A stretch of DNA of 64,000 nt from CAYUYV01 sp964561475 (GCA_964561475.1 CAZLPU010000017.1:6021-70020); one strand, 5' to 3'; shown: positions 29,774-39,378, counted from the first letter of the stretch. Translations and numbers: made by a program. Notes: generated by a model not told the origin, from the letters alone.

Positions 29774-30592
29774 TCAGTATTCCTGGGTCGCAGGCTCGCC
29801 GTCTTCAACAGACTCGTCCCCGGCGGGCTCGTCCCCGGTGGCCTCGTCATCGCCGGGCTCGTCCTCGGTTGAGGCCTCGTCGCCGGTCTGTGCAGGCTCA
29901 TCGGCAGGTGCGGGCTCGGCAGGCTCTTCGGGCGCTGCGTTCCCTGCCTCGGCTTCGCCAGCCTCGGATTGGGGAGCCTCGGATTGAGGAGCTGCCGGTT
30001 CTTCCGCGGCGGGTTCAGCTTGTGCGCCGTCGCCATCCGCTGCCAGAGCCGCCGGGAACGGATAAGGGGTGTCGGCCTTCTGCTGCATCCATGCGAGCAG
30101 GTTGACCCGGTCCCGCTGGCGCCGCAGTCCTGCATAGCCCATCAGGGTGCCCGGCGCCCATTCCCGGGGGTTTTCCAGGAACTTGTACATGCTCTCGTAA
30201 TCCCAGACGCCGTCCTTCGAGGCCAGGGCCCGGGAATAGTTGAAGCCGTCGAGGGCTGCGATCTCCCGGCCCAGAACGCCCCAGAGGGCCGGACCCACCA
30301 TGTTGGCGCCGCCCTTCTCGAAATTGTGGCAGGCGACGCACTGATTCGCGATCCGCTCGCCAGCACCCGCATTGGCCTCGACCAGCAGAGCCCCCAGATC
30401 CAGTGCGGGTTCGGGCTCCTCGCCGCCATTCTCCGGTGTGACCGGGTCCGGCAACTCCACCCGGTAGCCCGGCTCATCAAGCTCCTCGGCGTAGAAAATG
30501 AAGCCGCCGACTTCGCGGATCACCATCACCACGAGCAGCGTCGCGAGAATTGCACCGAAAACCTTGTTCCACTCGAACGAGTCCATATTCAT
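29774..30592 (-). CDS. Membrane-anchored c-type cytochrome (CycM-like) with acidic C-terminal tail
   Basis: 272 residues. An uncleaved N-terminal helix (about 11-34) anchors a class I cytochrome c domain: heme-binding C85-V-A-C88-H89 and axial Met151 in G-T-L-M-G-Y. It resembles the membrane cytochrome c552 that links the bc1 complex to terminal oxidase in alphaproteobacteria. From about residue 183 the chain becomes Ala/Glu/Pro then Asp/Glu-rich to the end, roughly 90 residues beyond the usual fold. It is divergent from kdsB. Confidence 0.88.
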   Translation of the reverse strand: MNMDSFEWNKVFGAILATLLVVMVIREVGGFIFYAEELDEPGYRVELPDPVTPENGGEEPEPALDLGALLVEANAGAGERIANQCVACHNFEKGGANMVGPALWGVLGREIAALDGFNYSRALASKDGVWDYESMYKFLENPREWAPGTLMGYAGLRRQRDRVNLLAWMQQKADTPYPFPAALAADGDGAQAEPAAEEPAAPQSEAPQSEAGEAEAGNAAPEEPAEPAPADEPAQTGDEASTEDEPGDDEATGDEPAGDESVEDGEPATQEY

Positions 30593-31064
30593 ATCGGGCC
30601 CCTGATGCGCCTTGTGTGGTGAAGAAGTTATCCTTGGACGGATGCGGCCCGGAGATTAATTCCAGCCTAAGGCCGGAGCAAGCTTCGCACCTGCAGTAAT
30701 TTGTCCTGTCATCCTGGCCGTGGATCCTTGCTGCGGCATTGACGGGCGGCTGATCCTGACCCACAGGCGGTTTACCGCCGCTAAAGTCCCGTCAGGACCC
30801 GTCTCGCCAGATCAGTCCCGCCGGTTTTGCCCGGATCGCGGCCCGGTTACAAGCCACGGACGCACCCGGTCGGCATTGAGCCTGATCAATTGGGCCCCTC
30901 CTGAACCCTGGATCCGCTCCTTTCTGCTGTGTGACCATTTGGATGACCGAGGTCGGCCAGCGGGAGGCGGGCCGGCAACAGTCATTTCAATTGGCGGCGC
31001 GATGGTCTAGAAGGCGCGATCATCTGAGCAAAAAGAGCGAGTCACGTCCGGGAACAGAGACGCC
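30593..31064. other. 472-bp divergent intergenic region between the cytochrome and kdsB genes
   Basis: No gene found. It must contain both divergent promoters. Scattered short GC-rich inverted repeats are present (for example near 30660-30680), none convincing as an operator. Confidence 0.4.
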
Positions 31065-31832
31065 ATGAAGCCACTTGTGATCATCCCCGCCAGGCTCCAG
31101 GCCCGGCGCCTCCCCAACAAGCCCCTGGCGGATATCGGCGGCCGTCCCATGATCGTTGCGGTCTGGGAGCGGGCCATGGCGGCGGATCTCGGCCGGGTGG
31201 TGGTGGCCGCCGGTGACCGGGAGATTGCCGAGGCGGTCAAGGCCCATGGCGGCGAGGTGGTGTTGACCGACCCTGCCCATCCCTCCGGCTCTGACCGGGT
31301 GCGGGAAGCCGCCGAGCGGCTCGACCCGGAACGGGCCTGCGATGTGATCGTCAATCTCCAGGGGGATCTGCCTTTGATCGACCCGGACACGGTCCGCGCG
31401 GCGATCCGGCCTCTGTCCGCCATGGCCGATGCAGACATCGCCACCCTGGCGGCCCCCATTGAGGAGGACCGGGAGCGGGACGACCCCAGTGTGGTCAAGG
31501 CGATCATTTCCGCCCCCGATGGCGGATCCACGGGCCGAGCACTTTATTTTACCAGGGCCACGGCGCCCACTGGGGACGGTCCGCTCTACCATCACATTGG
31601 TATTTACGCGTTCCGCCGCCCGGCCCTTGAGCGTTTCATCACCCTGCCGCCTTCGCCTCTGGAGACCAGGGAACGTCTGGAGCAGCTCCGGGCCCTGGAG
31701 CACGGCATGAAAATCGGCATCGAGGTGGTGCACACTGTGCCCCTGGGCGTGGATACCCCCGACGATCTGGAACGGGCAAGGGCCCTTTCCGCCAAACGGC
31801 CGGCATCGGCCCAGGCAGGGGCCGGGACATGA
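31065..31832 (+). CDS. kdsB: 3-deoxy-manno-octulosonate cytidylyltransferase
   Basis: 255 residues. It activates KDO as CMP-KDO for lipopolysaccharide core synthesis. Signature features are I-I-P-A-R-L-Q-A-R-R-L-P-N-K-P-L at the N-terminus, H-P-S-G-S-D-R at about 73, N-L-Q-G-D-L-P at about 97, and H-H-I-G-I-Y-A-F-R near 184. Its presence shows a Gram-negative envelope with KDO. The stop overlaps pheA by four bases. Confidence 0.95.
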   Translation: MKPLVIIPARLQARRLPNKPLADIGGRPMIVAVWERAMAADLGRVVVAAGDREIAEAVKAHGGEVVLTDPAHPSGSDRVREAAERLDPERACDVIVNLQGDLPLIDPDTVRAAIRPLSAMADADIATLAAPIEEDRERDDPSVVKAIISAPDGGSTGRALYFTRATAPTGDGPLYHHIGIYAFRRPALERFITLPPSPLETRERLEQLRALEHGMKIGIEVVHTVPLGVDTPDDLERARALSAKRPASAQAGAGT

Positions 31833-32758
31833 GCGGCGCAATGGCTGGCACGGACACGAACAAGACTGGAACTGGGATTGGGACTGGGACTGAAGCCCGG
31901 GTGGTCGCATTCCAGGGCGAGCCCGGGGCCTATTCCCATCTGGCGTGCCAGACCTTTTTGCCCGGTGACACGGCCCTGCCCTGCGCCACCTTCGAGGACG
32001 CCTTCCAGGCCATCGCGGAAGGCCGGGCTGATCTGGGCATGATCCCGGTGGAGAATTCCCTGGCGGGCCGGGTGGCCGACATCCATCACCTGCTCCCGGA
32101 AGCCGATGTGTTTGCCATCGGCGAGCGGTTTCTGCCGATCCGCCATCAGCTTCTGGCCCCCAAAGGGGCAAGCCTGGAGACGGTAAAGTCGGCGTTGAGC
32201 CACCCCATGGCCCTCGGGCAGTGCCGGGTGAGCCTGCGCGGCATGGGCCTCAAGCCCGTGGTCGTGGCCGATACCGCCGGTGCCGCGCGCATGGTGGCCG
32301 ATGCGGGCGACCCCACCCAGGCGGCGGTGGCCTCGGCCCTCGCGGCGGAAATTCACGGTCTGAACATTCTGTCAGCGGATATTCACGATGAGGAACACAA
32401 CACGACCCGGTTCCTCGTCCTGTCCAGGGAGCGTTCGGATGCGCGGCTTTCCTCCGGGCCGGTGATCACCAGCTTCCTGTTCCGGGTGCGCAATGTGCCT
32501 GCCGCTCTCTACAAGGCCATGGGCGGGTTCGCCACCAATGGCGTGAACATGACCAAGCTGGAGAGCTACCAGCTCGACGGGTCCTTCCGGGCGACCCAGT
32601 TCTATGCGGACATCGAAGGCCATCCCGATGATCGCTCTGTGCGCCTTGCTTTGGAGGAGTTGCACTTCTTCTCCAGCCATCTGCGCATCATTGGCACCTA
32701 TCCGGCCGACCCCTTTCGGCGCAATCTGAAAGACGCTGGAACCATCCTGTCCGCCTGA
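31829..32758 (+). CDS. pheA: Prephenate dehydratase
   Basis: 309 residues. Monofunctional enzyme turning prephenate into phenylpyruvate in phenylalanine synthesis. The catalytic domain has F-Q-G-E-P-G-A-Y-S, P-V-E-N-S, and the T-T-R-F motif (N-T-T-R-F) essential for catalysis. A C-terminal ACT domain with E-S-Y-Q-L-D-G (ESRP-like region) binds Phe for feedback control. No chorismate mutase domain is fused. The first 23 residues are a Thr/Gly-rich repeat region before the conserved start of the fold. Confidence 0.95.
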   Translation: MSGAMAGTDTNKTGTGIGTGTEARVVAFQGEPGAYSHLACQTFLPGDTALPCATFEDAFQAIAEGRADLGMIPVENSLAGRVADIHHLLPEADVFAIGERFLPIRHQLLAPKGASLETVKSALSHPMALGQCRVSLRGMGLKPVVVADTAGAARMVADAGDPTQAAVASALAAEIHGLNILSADIHDEEHNTTRFLVLSRERSDARLSSGPVITSFLFRVRNVPAALYKAMGGFATNGVNMTKLESYQLDGSFRATQFYADIEGHPDDRSVRLALEELHFFSSHLRIIGTYPADPFRRNLKDAGTILSA

Positions 32759-32951
32759 GGCGGATTGACCGCAGTGGCTGCCCGTCCCTGAGTTTCCGGC
32801 AATGGTACCGAGAGCCCTTAAATATCGGGACCGGAGCCGCTCTTGCGCTGAAGGGGCGGCGCGAGGGCTGTGACCGGGCCTTGGCTGATGGTGCCGCGTT
32901 CTTGGACCTTACCTGCCTTGGTCCAGTGGCTCGTCCGTGGAAGGAATGACA

Positions 32952-34121
32952 ATGACGGATCTCTCCGATCTTCAGGATCCGGCGACGTTGTTACGCCGGC
33001 TGATTGCCGCACCCAGTGTCACACCCGATGATGCCGGCGCGCTCGATGCATTGAAAGCCATGCTGACCCCCTTGGGGTTTGCGTGCACGGATCTGCCCTT
33101 CGGCGGTGAAGGGCGGCCGGTCATCCAGAACCTCTATGCCCGGTCAGCAGGGGAGGGACGGTGTCTGGCGTTTGCGGGGCATACGGATGTGGTGCCGCCC
33201 GGTGATGTCGACGCCTGGACCAGCGGCCCCTTCACAGGGGAGATCCATGACGGGGTGCTGTTCGGGCGCGGGGCCGTGGACATGAAGGGCGCCATTGCCT
33301 GTTTCACTGCGGCCCTCGCCCGGATCCATGCCGAGACCGGCACCTTGCCCGGACCGGTGGCCTATATCGTCACCGGCGACGAGGAAGGTCCGGCGGTGGA
33401 CGGCACTGCACGGATGGTGGCGTGGCTGAGGGAGCGGCGGGAGCGGATCGACCATTGCCTGCTCGGTGAGCCCACCAACCCCACCACCCTTGGCGAAATG
33501 ATCAAGATCGGCCGGCGGGGCAGTTTCAGCGCCACCATAACCGTGCATGGCCGTCAGGGTCATGTGGCATATCCTCATAATGCGGATAATCCCATACCCT
33601 ATCTCGTGGAGATCCTCTCCCGGCTGAGTGCCTGGCATCTGGATGACGGCACCGCCCATTTCGGACCGAGCAGCCTCCAGATCACCACGGTGGATGTGGG
33701 CAACCCGGCCACGAATGTGATCCCGTCCAGGGCATCCGCCCGGTTCAATATCCGCTTCAACGACTCGCATGATTTCGACAGCCTACGGAAGACCGTGCAG
33801 CAGGTGTGTTCCGAGGTGGCTGGCGAGCGGGCACGGATTGAAACAATCGACAGCGCCATGGCTTTCGTCACGGAGCCGGGGCCGTTTACGGAGCTTGTGT
33901 CCAATGCCGTGGTTGCTGAGACGGGGCGCACCCCGGACCTGTCGACCACAGGGGGCACGTCCGATGCCCGTTTCCTGAAAGACCTCTGCCCCGTGGTGGA
34001 GTTCGGCCTTGCAGGCGCGACCATGCACCAGGTCGATGAGCGGGTTCCCCTGGCGGATCTTGAGGCGCTGACCCGCATCTATCAAAGGGTCATTTCGGAC
34101 TATTTCGATGCTGATCTTTGA
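32952..34121 (+). CDS. dapE: Succinyl-diaminopimelate desuccinylase
   Basis: 389 residues, M20 family. It removes succinate from N-succinyl-LL-DAP on the lysine/peptidoglycan DAP route. Metal ligands and catalytic residues lie in A-G-H-T-D-V-V-P-P-G-D, V-D-M-K-G-A-I and T-G-D-E-E-G-P; the dimerisation domain carries H-G-R-Q-G-H-V-A-Y-P. The third possible start (32952) is used because AAGGA sits six bases before it. It is convergent with truA. Confidence 0.95.
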   Translation: MTDLSDLQDPATLLRRLIAAPSVTPDDAGALDALKAMLTPLGFACTDLPFGGEGRPVIQNLYARSAGEGRCLAFAGHTDVVPPGDVDAWTSGPFTGEIHDGVLFGRGAVDMKGAIACFTAALARIHAETGTLPGPVAYIVTGDEEGPAVDGTARMVAWLRERRERIDHCLLGEPTNPTTLGEMIKIGRRGSFSATITVHGRQGHVAYPHNADNPIPYLVEILSRLSAWHLDDGTAHFGPSSLQITTVDVGNPATNVIPSRASARFNIRFNDSHDFDSLRKTVQQVCSEVAGERARIETIDSAMAFVTEPGPFTELVSNAVVAETGRTPDLSTTGGTSDARFLKDLCPVVEFGLAGATMHQVDERVPLADLEALTRIYQRVISDYFDADL

Positions 34122-34135
34122 TGTGGCTTGAGCCG

Positions 34136-34903
34136 CTACGCCCTTTGCGGGTTTTCTTCCTGGGGATAATCGACCCGGGTCAGGTAGAGGCCGTGGGGCG
34201 GGGCCACCGGGCCGCAGGCTGCCCGGTCCGCGGCTTGGAGGGCGGCGCGCAGGTCATCCGCACACCACTTGCCGTCTCCCACAAGTTTGAGACTGCCCGC
34301 CACGGAGCGGACCTGATTGTGGAGAAACGACCGGGCGCTGACGGTGATATGGATCTCGTCCCCCATGGGGGCCACCTGAATGGCATCGATGGTCCGAACC
34401 GGTGATTTGGCCTGGCACTGGACTGCCCTGAAGGTGGTGAAGTCGTGGCGGCCAACCAGCACCTGTGCCGCATCATGCATGGCTTCCGGGTCGAGAGGCT
34501 GGGGCACACCCCAGACCTGGCCCCGTGTGAGGGTCAGGGGCGCCCGCCGGCTGGCAATTCGGTAGAGATAATGGCGCTGAACCGCATCGAAACGCGCATT
34601 GAAATCGGGTCTGGCCGTTTCCGATGTCACGATCGCGACCGGCCGGGGCCGCAGATGGGCATTGACCGCATCGCGCACCGTGTCCGGGGTCGTGTCCTTG
34701 GCCAGATCCACATGAATGACCTGCCCGAGAGCATGGACACCGGTATCCGTGCGCCCGGCGGCATGGACCGTGACCTGTTCGCCGCAGAATTTATGGATGG
34801 CCTCCTCGATGGCCGCCTGAACCGACGGACCATTGTCCTGGCGCTGCCAGCCCACGAAGGGACTGCCGTCATATTCCACGGTGAGTTTGTAGCGGGTGGT
34901 CAC
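34136..34903 (-). CDS. truA: tRNA pseudouridine38-40 synthase
   Basis: 255 residues with a GTG start preceded by AGGGAG. The catalytic Asp is in A-G-R-T-D-T-G-V-H-A, with the C-terminal S-F-L-H-N-Q-V-R motif. It modifies positions 38-40 of the tRNA anticodon stem. The frame is open 28 codons upstream into fmt, but the conserved N-terminus (R-Y-K-L-T-V-E-Y-D-G) begins at the GTG. It lies 23 bp after fmt. Confidence 0.95.
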   Translation of the reverse strand: MTTRYKLTVEYDGSPFVGWQRQDNGPSVQAAIEEAIHKFCGEQVTVHAAGRTDTGVHALGQVIHVDLAKDTTPDTVRDAVNAHLRPRPVAIVTSETARPDFNARFDAVQRHYLYRIASRRAPLTLTRGQVWGVPQPLDPEAMHDAAQVLVGRHDFTTFRAVQCQAKSPVRTIDAIQVAPMGDEIHITVSARSFLHNQVRSVAGSLKLVGDGKWCADDLRAALQAADRAACGPVAPPHGLYLTRVDYPQEENPQRA

Positions 34904-34926
34904 GGCGCCCTGCTCCCTGGCGCCTG

Positions 34927-35859
34927 CTATTGCATCCGGGCGCCCGGGGGGAGGGTGTAGCCCCGGAGGAATGCATCCGCCGCGCAAGGACCCTTGCCCG
35001 CTTTCTGGACCTCAATAATGTCCAAGGCCCCTTCACCGCAGGCGATCCGCAGGCCCGGTCCGATCATGGCTCCCGGTTCGCCGCTGCCCTCGGCGAGTTC
35101 GGCGTTGAGAATTTTTATCCGCGCGGGCTGAGCCCCTTCGCAAGGTGCCTCGAACCACGCTCCAGGGGCGGGCGCCATGGCGCGGATCAGCCGGTCGATC
35201 TCCACATTGCTGCGGCTCCAGTCGATCCGGCATTCATCTTTATGAATTTTCTCCGCGTAGGTGACCCCATCCGCCGGTTGGGGCGTGGCCTCAAGGGCGC
35301 CCCGCTCCAGTGCCGGAAGAGCCCGGGTGATCAGGGACGCGCTGATGGCGGAAAGCCGGTCATGCAGTTCTCCCGCCGTGGTCCGCGGGCCGATGGGGGT
35401 GCGCTCCGCAAGGAGGACCGGCCCGGTGTCGAGCCCTTTTTCCATCTGCATCACCATCACGCCGGTTTCCATGTCCCCCGCCATGATGGCCCGCTGAATG
35501 GGCGCCGCACCCCGCCAACGGGGCAGCAGGGACGCATGGAGGTTGAGGCAACCGTGCCGGGGAGCCTTGAGGATCGGTTCCGGCAGGATCAAGCCGTAGG
35601 CGACCACCACCGCCACATCCAGATCAAGGGCGGCGAAGGCGTCCTGGTCCGCCGGGTCCTTCAGGCGCTCCGGCGTGCGCACCGTGAGACCATGGGTCTC
35701 AGCAAAAGCCTGGACGGGAGAGGGCTGCGGCTTCTGGCCGCGACCGGCCGGGCGGGGCGGTTGGGCATAGACCGCCGCGACATCGTGTCCGGCGCCCAGC
35801 AATTCCGCGAGCACGGGCACTGAAAAGGCCGGCGTGCCCATGAATGCGAGCCTCATCAT
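34927..35859 (-). CDS. fmt: Methionyl-tRNA formyltransferase
   Basis: 310 residues. It formylates initiator Met-tRNA using 10-formyl-THF. The N-terminal motif F-M-G-T-P-A-F-S-V-P and the catalytic segment L-N-L-H-A-S-L-L-P-R-W-R-G-A-A-P-I are present, followed by the C-terminal tRNA-binding domain. AGGAGG lies seven bases before the first of two adjacent ATG codons. Second gene of def-fmt-truA. Confidence 0.96.
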   Translation of the reverse strand: MMRLAFMGTPAFSVPVLAELLGAGHDVAAVYAQPPRPAGRGQKPQPSPVQAFAETHGLTVRTPERLKDPADQDAFAALDLDVAVVVAYGLILPEPILKAPRHGCLNLHASLLPRWRGAAPIQRAIMAGDMETGVMVMQMEKGLDTGPVLLAERTPIGPRTTAGELHDRLSAISASLITRALPALERGALEATPQPADGVTYAEKIHKDECRIDWSRSNVEIDRLIRAMAPAPGAWFEAPCEGAQPARIKILNAELAEGSGEPGAMIGPGLRIACGEGALDIIEVQKAGKGPCAADAFLRGYTLPPGARMQ

Positions 35860-35897
35860 GGGGTGTCCTCCTGGAAATGCCTCGGGTTCGCGGCCGC

Positions 35898-36413
35898 TCA
35901 GCCTTCGCGCTGGCGTTTCAGCTTTTGCATCTTGCGCACGACCATGGAGCGCTTGAGCTTGGACAGGTGATCAATGAACAGCACGCCGTTGAGATGGTCG
36001 ATCTCGTGCTGGAGGCAGACCGACAACAGGCCATCCGCCTCGATTTCCTGGGGTCTGCCATCCCGGTCGAGATAGCGCGCCCCTACTCTGGCCGGGCGCA
36101 CCACCTTCTCGTAGACATCCGGAATGGAGAGACAGCCTTCCTCATAGGAGCGGGTCTCTTCCGATTGCCAGGTGATTTCGGGGTTGATGAACACCTGCGG
36201 CTGAGGGTCCTCACCCTCGCGTGCAAGGTCCATTACCACCACTCGTTTGAGGACGCCGATTTGGCATGCGGCGAGGCCGATGCCGTTCGCAGCGTGCATC
36301 GTGTGCAACATTTCATCGGCTAAATCCCGGATTTCTGTGTCAACCCCTTCGACTGGGTTACAAACCTGCTTGAGGCGAGGGTCCGGGACGTGGATAATCA
36401 TGTGCGCGGTCAT
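35898..36413 (-). CDS. def: Peptide deformylase
   Basis: 171 residues. Iron/zinc hydrolase that removes the N-formyl group from nascent proteins. All three motifs are present: G-I-G-L-A-A-C-Q, E-E-G-C-L-S-I-P and H-E-I-D-H. The frame is open to 36548, but the conserved part starts just after the ATG chosen; its ribosome site is weak and the next ATG four codons later is possible. Divergent from rmuC with about 150 bp between them. Confidence 0.94.
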   Translation of the reverse strand: MTAHMIIHVPDPRLKQVCNPVEGVDTEIRDLADEMLHTMHAANGIGLAACQIGVLKRVVVMDLAREGEDPQPQVFINPEITWQSEETRSYEEGCLSIPDVYEKVVRPARVGARYLDRDGRPQEIEADGLLSVCLQHEIDHLNGVLFIDHLSKLKRSMVVRKMQKLKRQREG

Positions 36414-36563
36414 GATCGCGAGATACGCATTCGCCGCAATCTGGTCAAGGTTCAGCGGCGTATCGAGTGATATAGTGTGGGGGGCCGGGGTTCTCCCGTC
36501 ACACGCTTCGTTTGATCGACAGGTTTGATAGACGATATCAGCGGACAAGAAAGGAACGACCCG

Positions 36564-39131
36564 ATGGGAGTCTGGGTGTTGGCAGCCGCAATTATATTGG
36601 CGGGCGGGATCATTGCGGGGGTCATCGCGCTACGTGTGCGCCGTGATCCTTCTGAGCATGAACTCGAAGGAAAGCGCGTGCAGGAAATGCGCGCCGATAA
36701 TCTCGAACAGAGCGTTGCAAACCTGATGTCCTCCCAGTCTGAGCTGGCAGGTCGTCTTGGTCAGCTCGCTGAAGCGCAGACGCGCAGCCAGGCCGGCATG
36801 ATGAAGGCCCTGGAAGAGCGTCTGGACGCTGTGAAGCTCTACATGGGCCGCAGCCTGACCGAGCAGACGGACCGGACGTCTCAGACCCTGCACCAGCTGC
36901 AGACCCGTCTGAGCCTTATCGACGAAGCTCAGAAAAACATCACGTCCCTCTCCGGCGACGTGAACTCTCTCCAGGACATGCTGACCGGTTCCAAGAGCCG
37001 CGGTCTGTTCGGTGAGCTGCAGATGCAGGATCTGGTCACCACCAGCCTTCCCCCGTCCGCGTACAGCTTCAACAAGCTGCTGCCGAACGGTCGTACGGCT
37101 GACTGCCTGATCGAGCTGCCCAATCCTCCGGGCCCGATCGTGATCGACTCCAAGTTCCCGCTGGACACGTTCCATGCGCTGCGGGAAGCCAAGGATGATG
37201 CGACCCGCCGTCAGGCCGAGCGCAGCTTCCGTAACGCCGTGCTCAAGCACGTGGTCGACATTGCCGAGCGGTTCATCATCGCCGGTGACACGGCAGAGTC
37301 CGCTCTGATGTTCCTGCCTTCCGAGGCTGTGTACGCTGAGTTGCACTCCAACTTCCCCGACGTGGTCGAGAAGAGCTTCCGCGCCCGGGTTTGGATCGTG
37401 TCTCCGACTACGATGATGGCGACCCTGAACACCATTCGCGGTGTGCTCAAGGACGCTCAAATGCGCGAACAGGCTCAGGTCATCCATAAAGAAACCGGCC
37501 TGATGCTCGACGATGTGAGCCGTCTGCAAAAGCGGGTCCTGAACCTGCAGGCCCACTTCGGTCAGACCGAAAAGGACGTCCGGGAGATCCTCATCGCGGC
37601 CGACAAGATCGCCCGCCGCGCCGAGCGTATCGAGGAAGTCCAGATCGGCAGCGACGACGCACCGGCTGCAATCCGCACCGTCCAGCCTGCCGCCATCGAC
37701 CGGCCGACCGCTCCGGGCGCCGTGCTTGGGTCCGCCAAGATTGAGGCTCCCAAGACCGTCACGCCGGCTCCGGTTGCACCGCGTCCCGTGGCTGCGGTCA
37801 GCAAGCCTGCCGTTCCGCCCCATGCGACCCTGAAGCCTGCCATGCCGATCGCTCCGGCTGCTCCGGTTCGCCCGGCTGCACCGCAGATGGCTCCCATGGC
37901 AAAGCCCGCCATGGCCGCTGCTCCGGCTCAGAAGACCGCCGCTGTGAAGGCTCCGACCCCGGTCAAGCCTGCCGTGACGGCTCCGAAAGCCGCTGACAAG
38001 CGGGACCCGGCTTCTGTGTGGGCTGGCCTGTGGCTTTCCGCCATGACCGGCAAGCCCGCTGGCGACCAGGCCTCCAAGGCTCCGGTGGCTCCCAAGGCGC
38101 CTGTCGCGCCGAAGGCTCCCCAGGCTCCGAAAGTGCCCAACGCTTTCGTGCCCACCAGCCCTCTGAAGATGAGCGCACCGAAGGCTCCGGTTGCTCCGAA
38201 GATGGCTCCGATCGCTCCGAAGCCGGCCCAGAAGCCGACTCCGATCGTCCCGACTGCCGCTGCCGTCAGCTTTGCTGACATCGCGGAAGATCTGGCCGAA
38301 TTCGGTGTGCCCCTGGCTCCCCTGGCATTCGACAGCGATTTCGCGTCCAAGCAGCTGAAGCCGGAAGCGCCGAAGGCGCCGACTGCTCCCCAGGCTCCGA
38401 AGCCCCTCATGGCTCCGAAGCCGATTGCTCCGGTCACTCCGAAGGCTCCTGTGGCGCCCAAGGCACCGGTTGCTCCAAAGCCGATCGTTGCTCCGGGCTT
38501 CATGCCCCTGGCCGGTACTGCTCAGCCTAAGACCACTGGCACCTTCGCCAAGCCTGCTCCGGCTAAGCCTGCCACGCCGTTTGCACCGTTCGCTCCGGTC
38601 AAGCCTGTGGCACCGGCCAAGCCTGCCTCTGCGGCTCCTGTCGCTCCGGCAAAGCCGACGGCAGCTTCCCTGAACCCGTTCCTGACCCCGGCAATGCCGC
38701 CGAAGCCTGCAACACCTGCAGCTCCGGCCAAGCCTGCCGCTGCTCAGCCGGGCCGGGTTGACCTGCCGAAGGTTGGCTCTCCGTTCCCGCCGATCGCTCC
38801 GGCTCCTGTGAAGCCCGCCGCTCCCGCGGCTCCGGCTTCCACTCAGGCACCGCAGACGACGGCTGCCAAGCCCCTCGGCGGTCACGGCCATGCCATCTAC
38901 TTCCCGGCCATGAGCCTCGCGCCGAAAAAGGCCGAAGCACCGAAGGCACCGGCTTCCAGCCACCCGCTGAAGCCCACCGCCAGCGCTGCCAAGCCTGAGA
39001 CCCCGGCACCCTATGCCGCCAAGACCACTCAGGAAGCCGAGAAGCGCGCCGCCGCTGACTCTTCCATTCCTGACGAACTCGACTTCGACATCGAGTTTGA
39101 TGATCGGCCAACCATCTGGCCTCTGGTCTAA
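36564..39131 (+). CDS. rmuC: RmuC-family protein with a very long Pro/Ala/Lys-rich tail
   Basis: 855 residues. N-terminal membrane helix (1-22), coiled coil (about 30-140), and the RmuC nuclease-like domain (about 140-360) with R-T-A-D then V-I-D-S-K-F-P-L (D195, K197), a PD-(D/E)xK-like arrangement. RmuC limits DNA rearrangement at inverted repeats. From about residue 365 to 835 the chain is low-complexity, built of A-P-K-A-P-V, P-A-K-P and similar units with few hydrophobic islands, and it ends with an acidic/hydrophobic tip (E-L-D-F-D-I-E-F-D-D). RmuC in other bacteria is about 380-520 residues. This gene also uses GCT, CGT and CCG codons more than its neighbours. AAAGGA at good spacing fixes the start. 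Confidence 0.9.
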   Translation: MGVWVLAAAIILAGGIIAGVIALRVRRDPSEHELEGKRVQEMRADNLEQSVANLMSSQSELAGRLGQLAEAQTRSQAGMMKALEERLDAVKLYMGRSLTEQTDRTSQTLHQLQTRLSLIDEAQKNITSLSGDVNSLQDMLTGSKSRGLFGELQMQDLVTTSLPPSAYSFNKLLPNGRTADCLIELPNPPGPIVIDSKFPLDTFHALREAKDDATRRQAERSFRNAVLKHVVDIAERFIIAGDTAESALMFLPSEAVYAELHSNFPDVVEKSFRARVWIVSPTTMMATLNTIRGVLKDAQMREQAQVIHKETGLMLDDVSRLQKRVLNLQAHFGQTEKDVREILIAADKIARRAERIEEVQIGSDDAPAAIRTVQPAAIDRPTAPGAVLGSAKIEAPKTVTPAPVAPRPVAAVSKPAVPPHATLKPAMPIAPAAPVRPAAPQMAPMAKPAMAAAPAQKTAAVKAPTPVKPAVTAPKAADKRDPASVWAGLWLSAMTGKPAGDQASKAPVAPKAPVAPKAPQAPKVPNAFVPTSPLKMSAPKAPVAPKMAPIAPKPAQKPTPIVPTAAAVSFADIAEDLAEFGVPLAPLAFDSDFASKQLKPEAPKAPTAPQAPKPLMAPKPIAPVTPKAPVAPKAPVAPKPIVAPGFMPLAGTAQPKTTGTFAKPAPAKPATPFAPFAPVKPVAPAKPASAAPVAPAKPTAASLNPFLTPAMPPKPATPAAPAKPAAAQPGRVDLPKVGSPFPPIAPAPVKPAAPAAPASTQAPQTTAAKPLGGHGHAIYFPAMSLAPKKAEAPKAPASSHPLKPTASAAKPETPAPYAAKTTQEAEKRAAADSSIPDELDFDIEFDDRPTIWPLV

Positions 39132-39154
39132 GGCAAAGACCTTAAGAAAATGAG

Positions 39155-39181
39155 AAAGGGAGGCTTCGGCCTCCCTTTTTT
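39155..39181 (+). terminator. Rho-independent terminator after rmuC
   Basis: Perfect ten-base stem AAAGGGAGGC/GCCTCCCTTT closed by a TTCG tetraloop, continuing into a T run. A strong terminator. Confidence 0.95.
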
Positions 39182-39239
39182 GTTGGGCTTGTCGCGATTG
39201 TCGGTGGGGCGGCGCGCCGGGTTGTCCCCGCCAGCAAGC

Positions 39240-39292
39240 CCAGTCCCCAAGCCCCCCTCCAGTCCCCAGGAGCCCCCCAGTCCCCAAGAGCC
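39240..39292. repeat. 18-19 bp C-rich tandem repeat, three copies
   Basis: The core CAGTCCCCA recurs at 39241, 39260 and 39278, each followed by A/G-AGCCCCCC-like sequence. It lies in the non-coding stretch between the rmuC terminator and recR, downstream of both convergent genes. Confidence 0.75.
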
Positions 39293-39378
39293 ACAAAGGC
39301 CTGCGGCGACGCGGGCCTGGCGGCACAGATCGGCGGCGCAGAACGTCTTCGGTCAGATTTTTGTGAAAAAGGCAGGCG

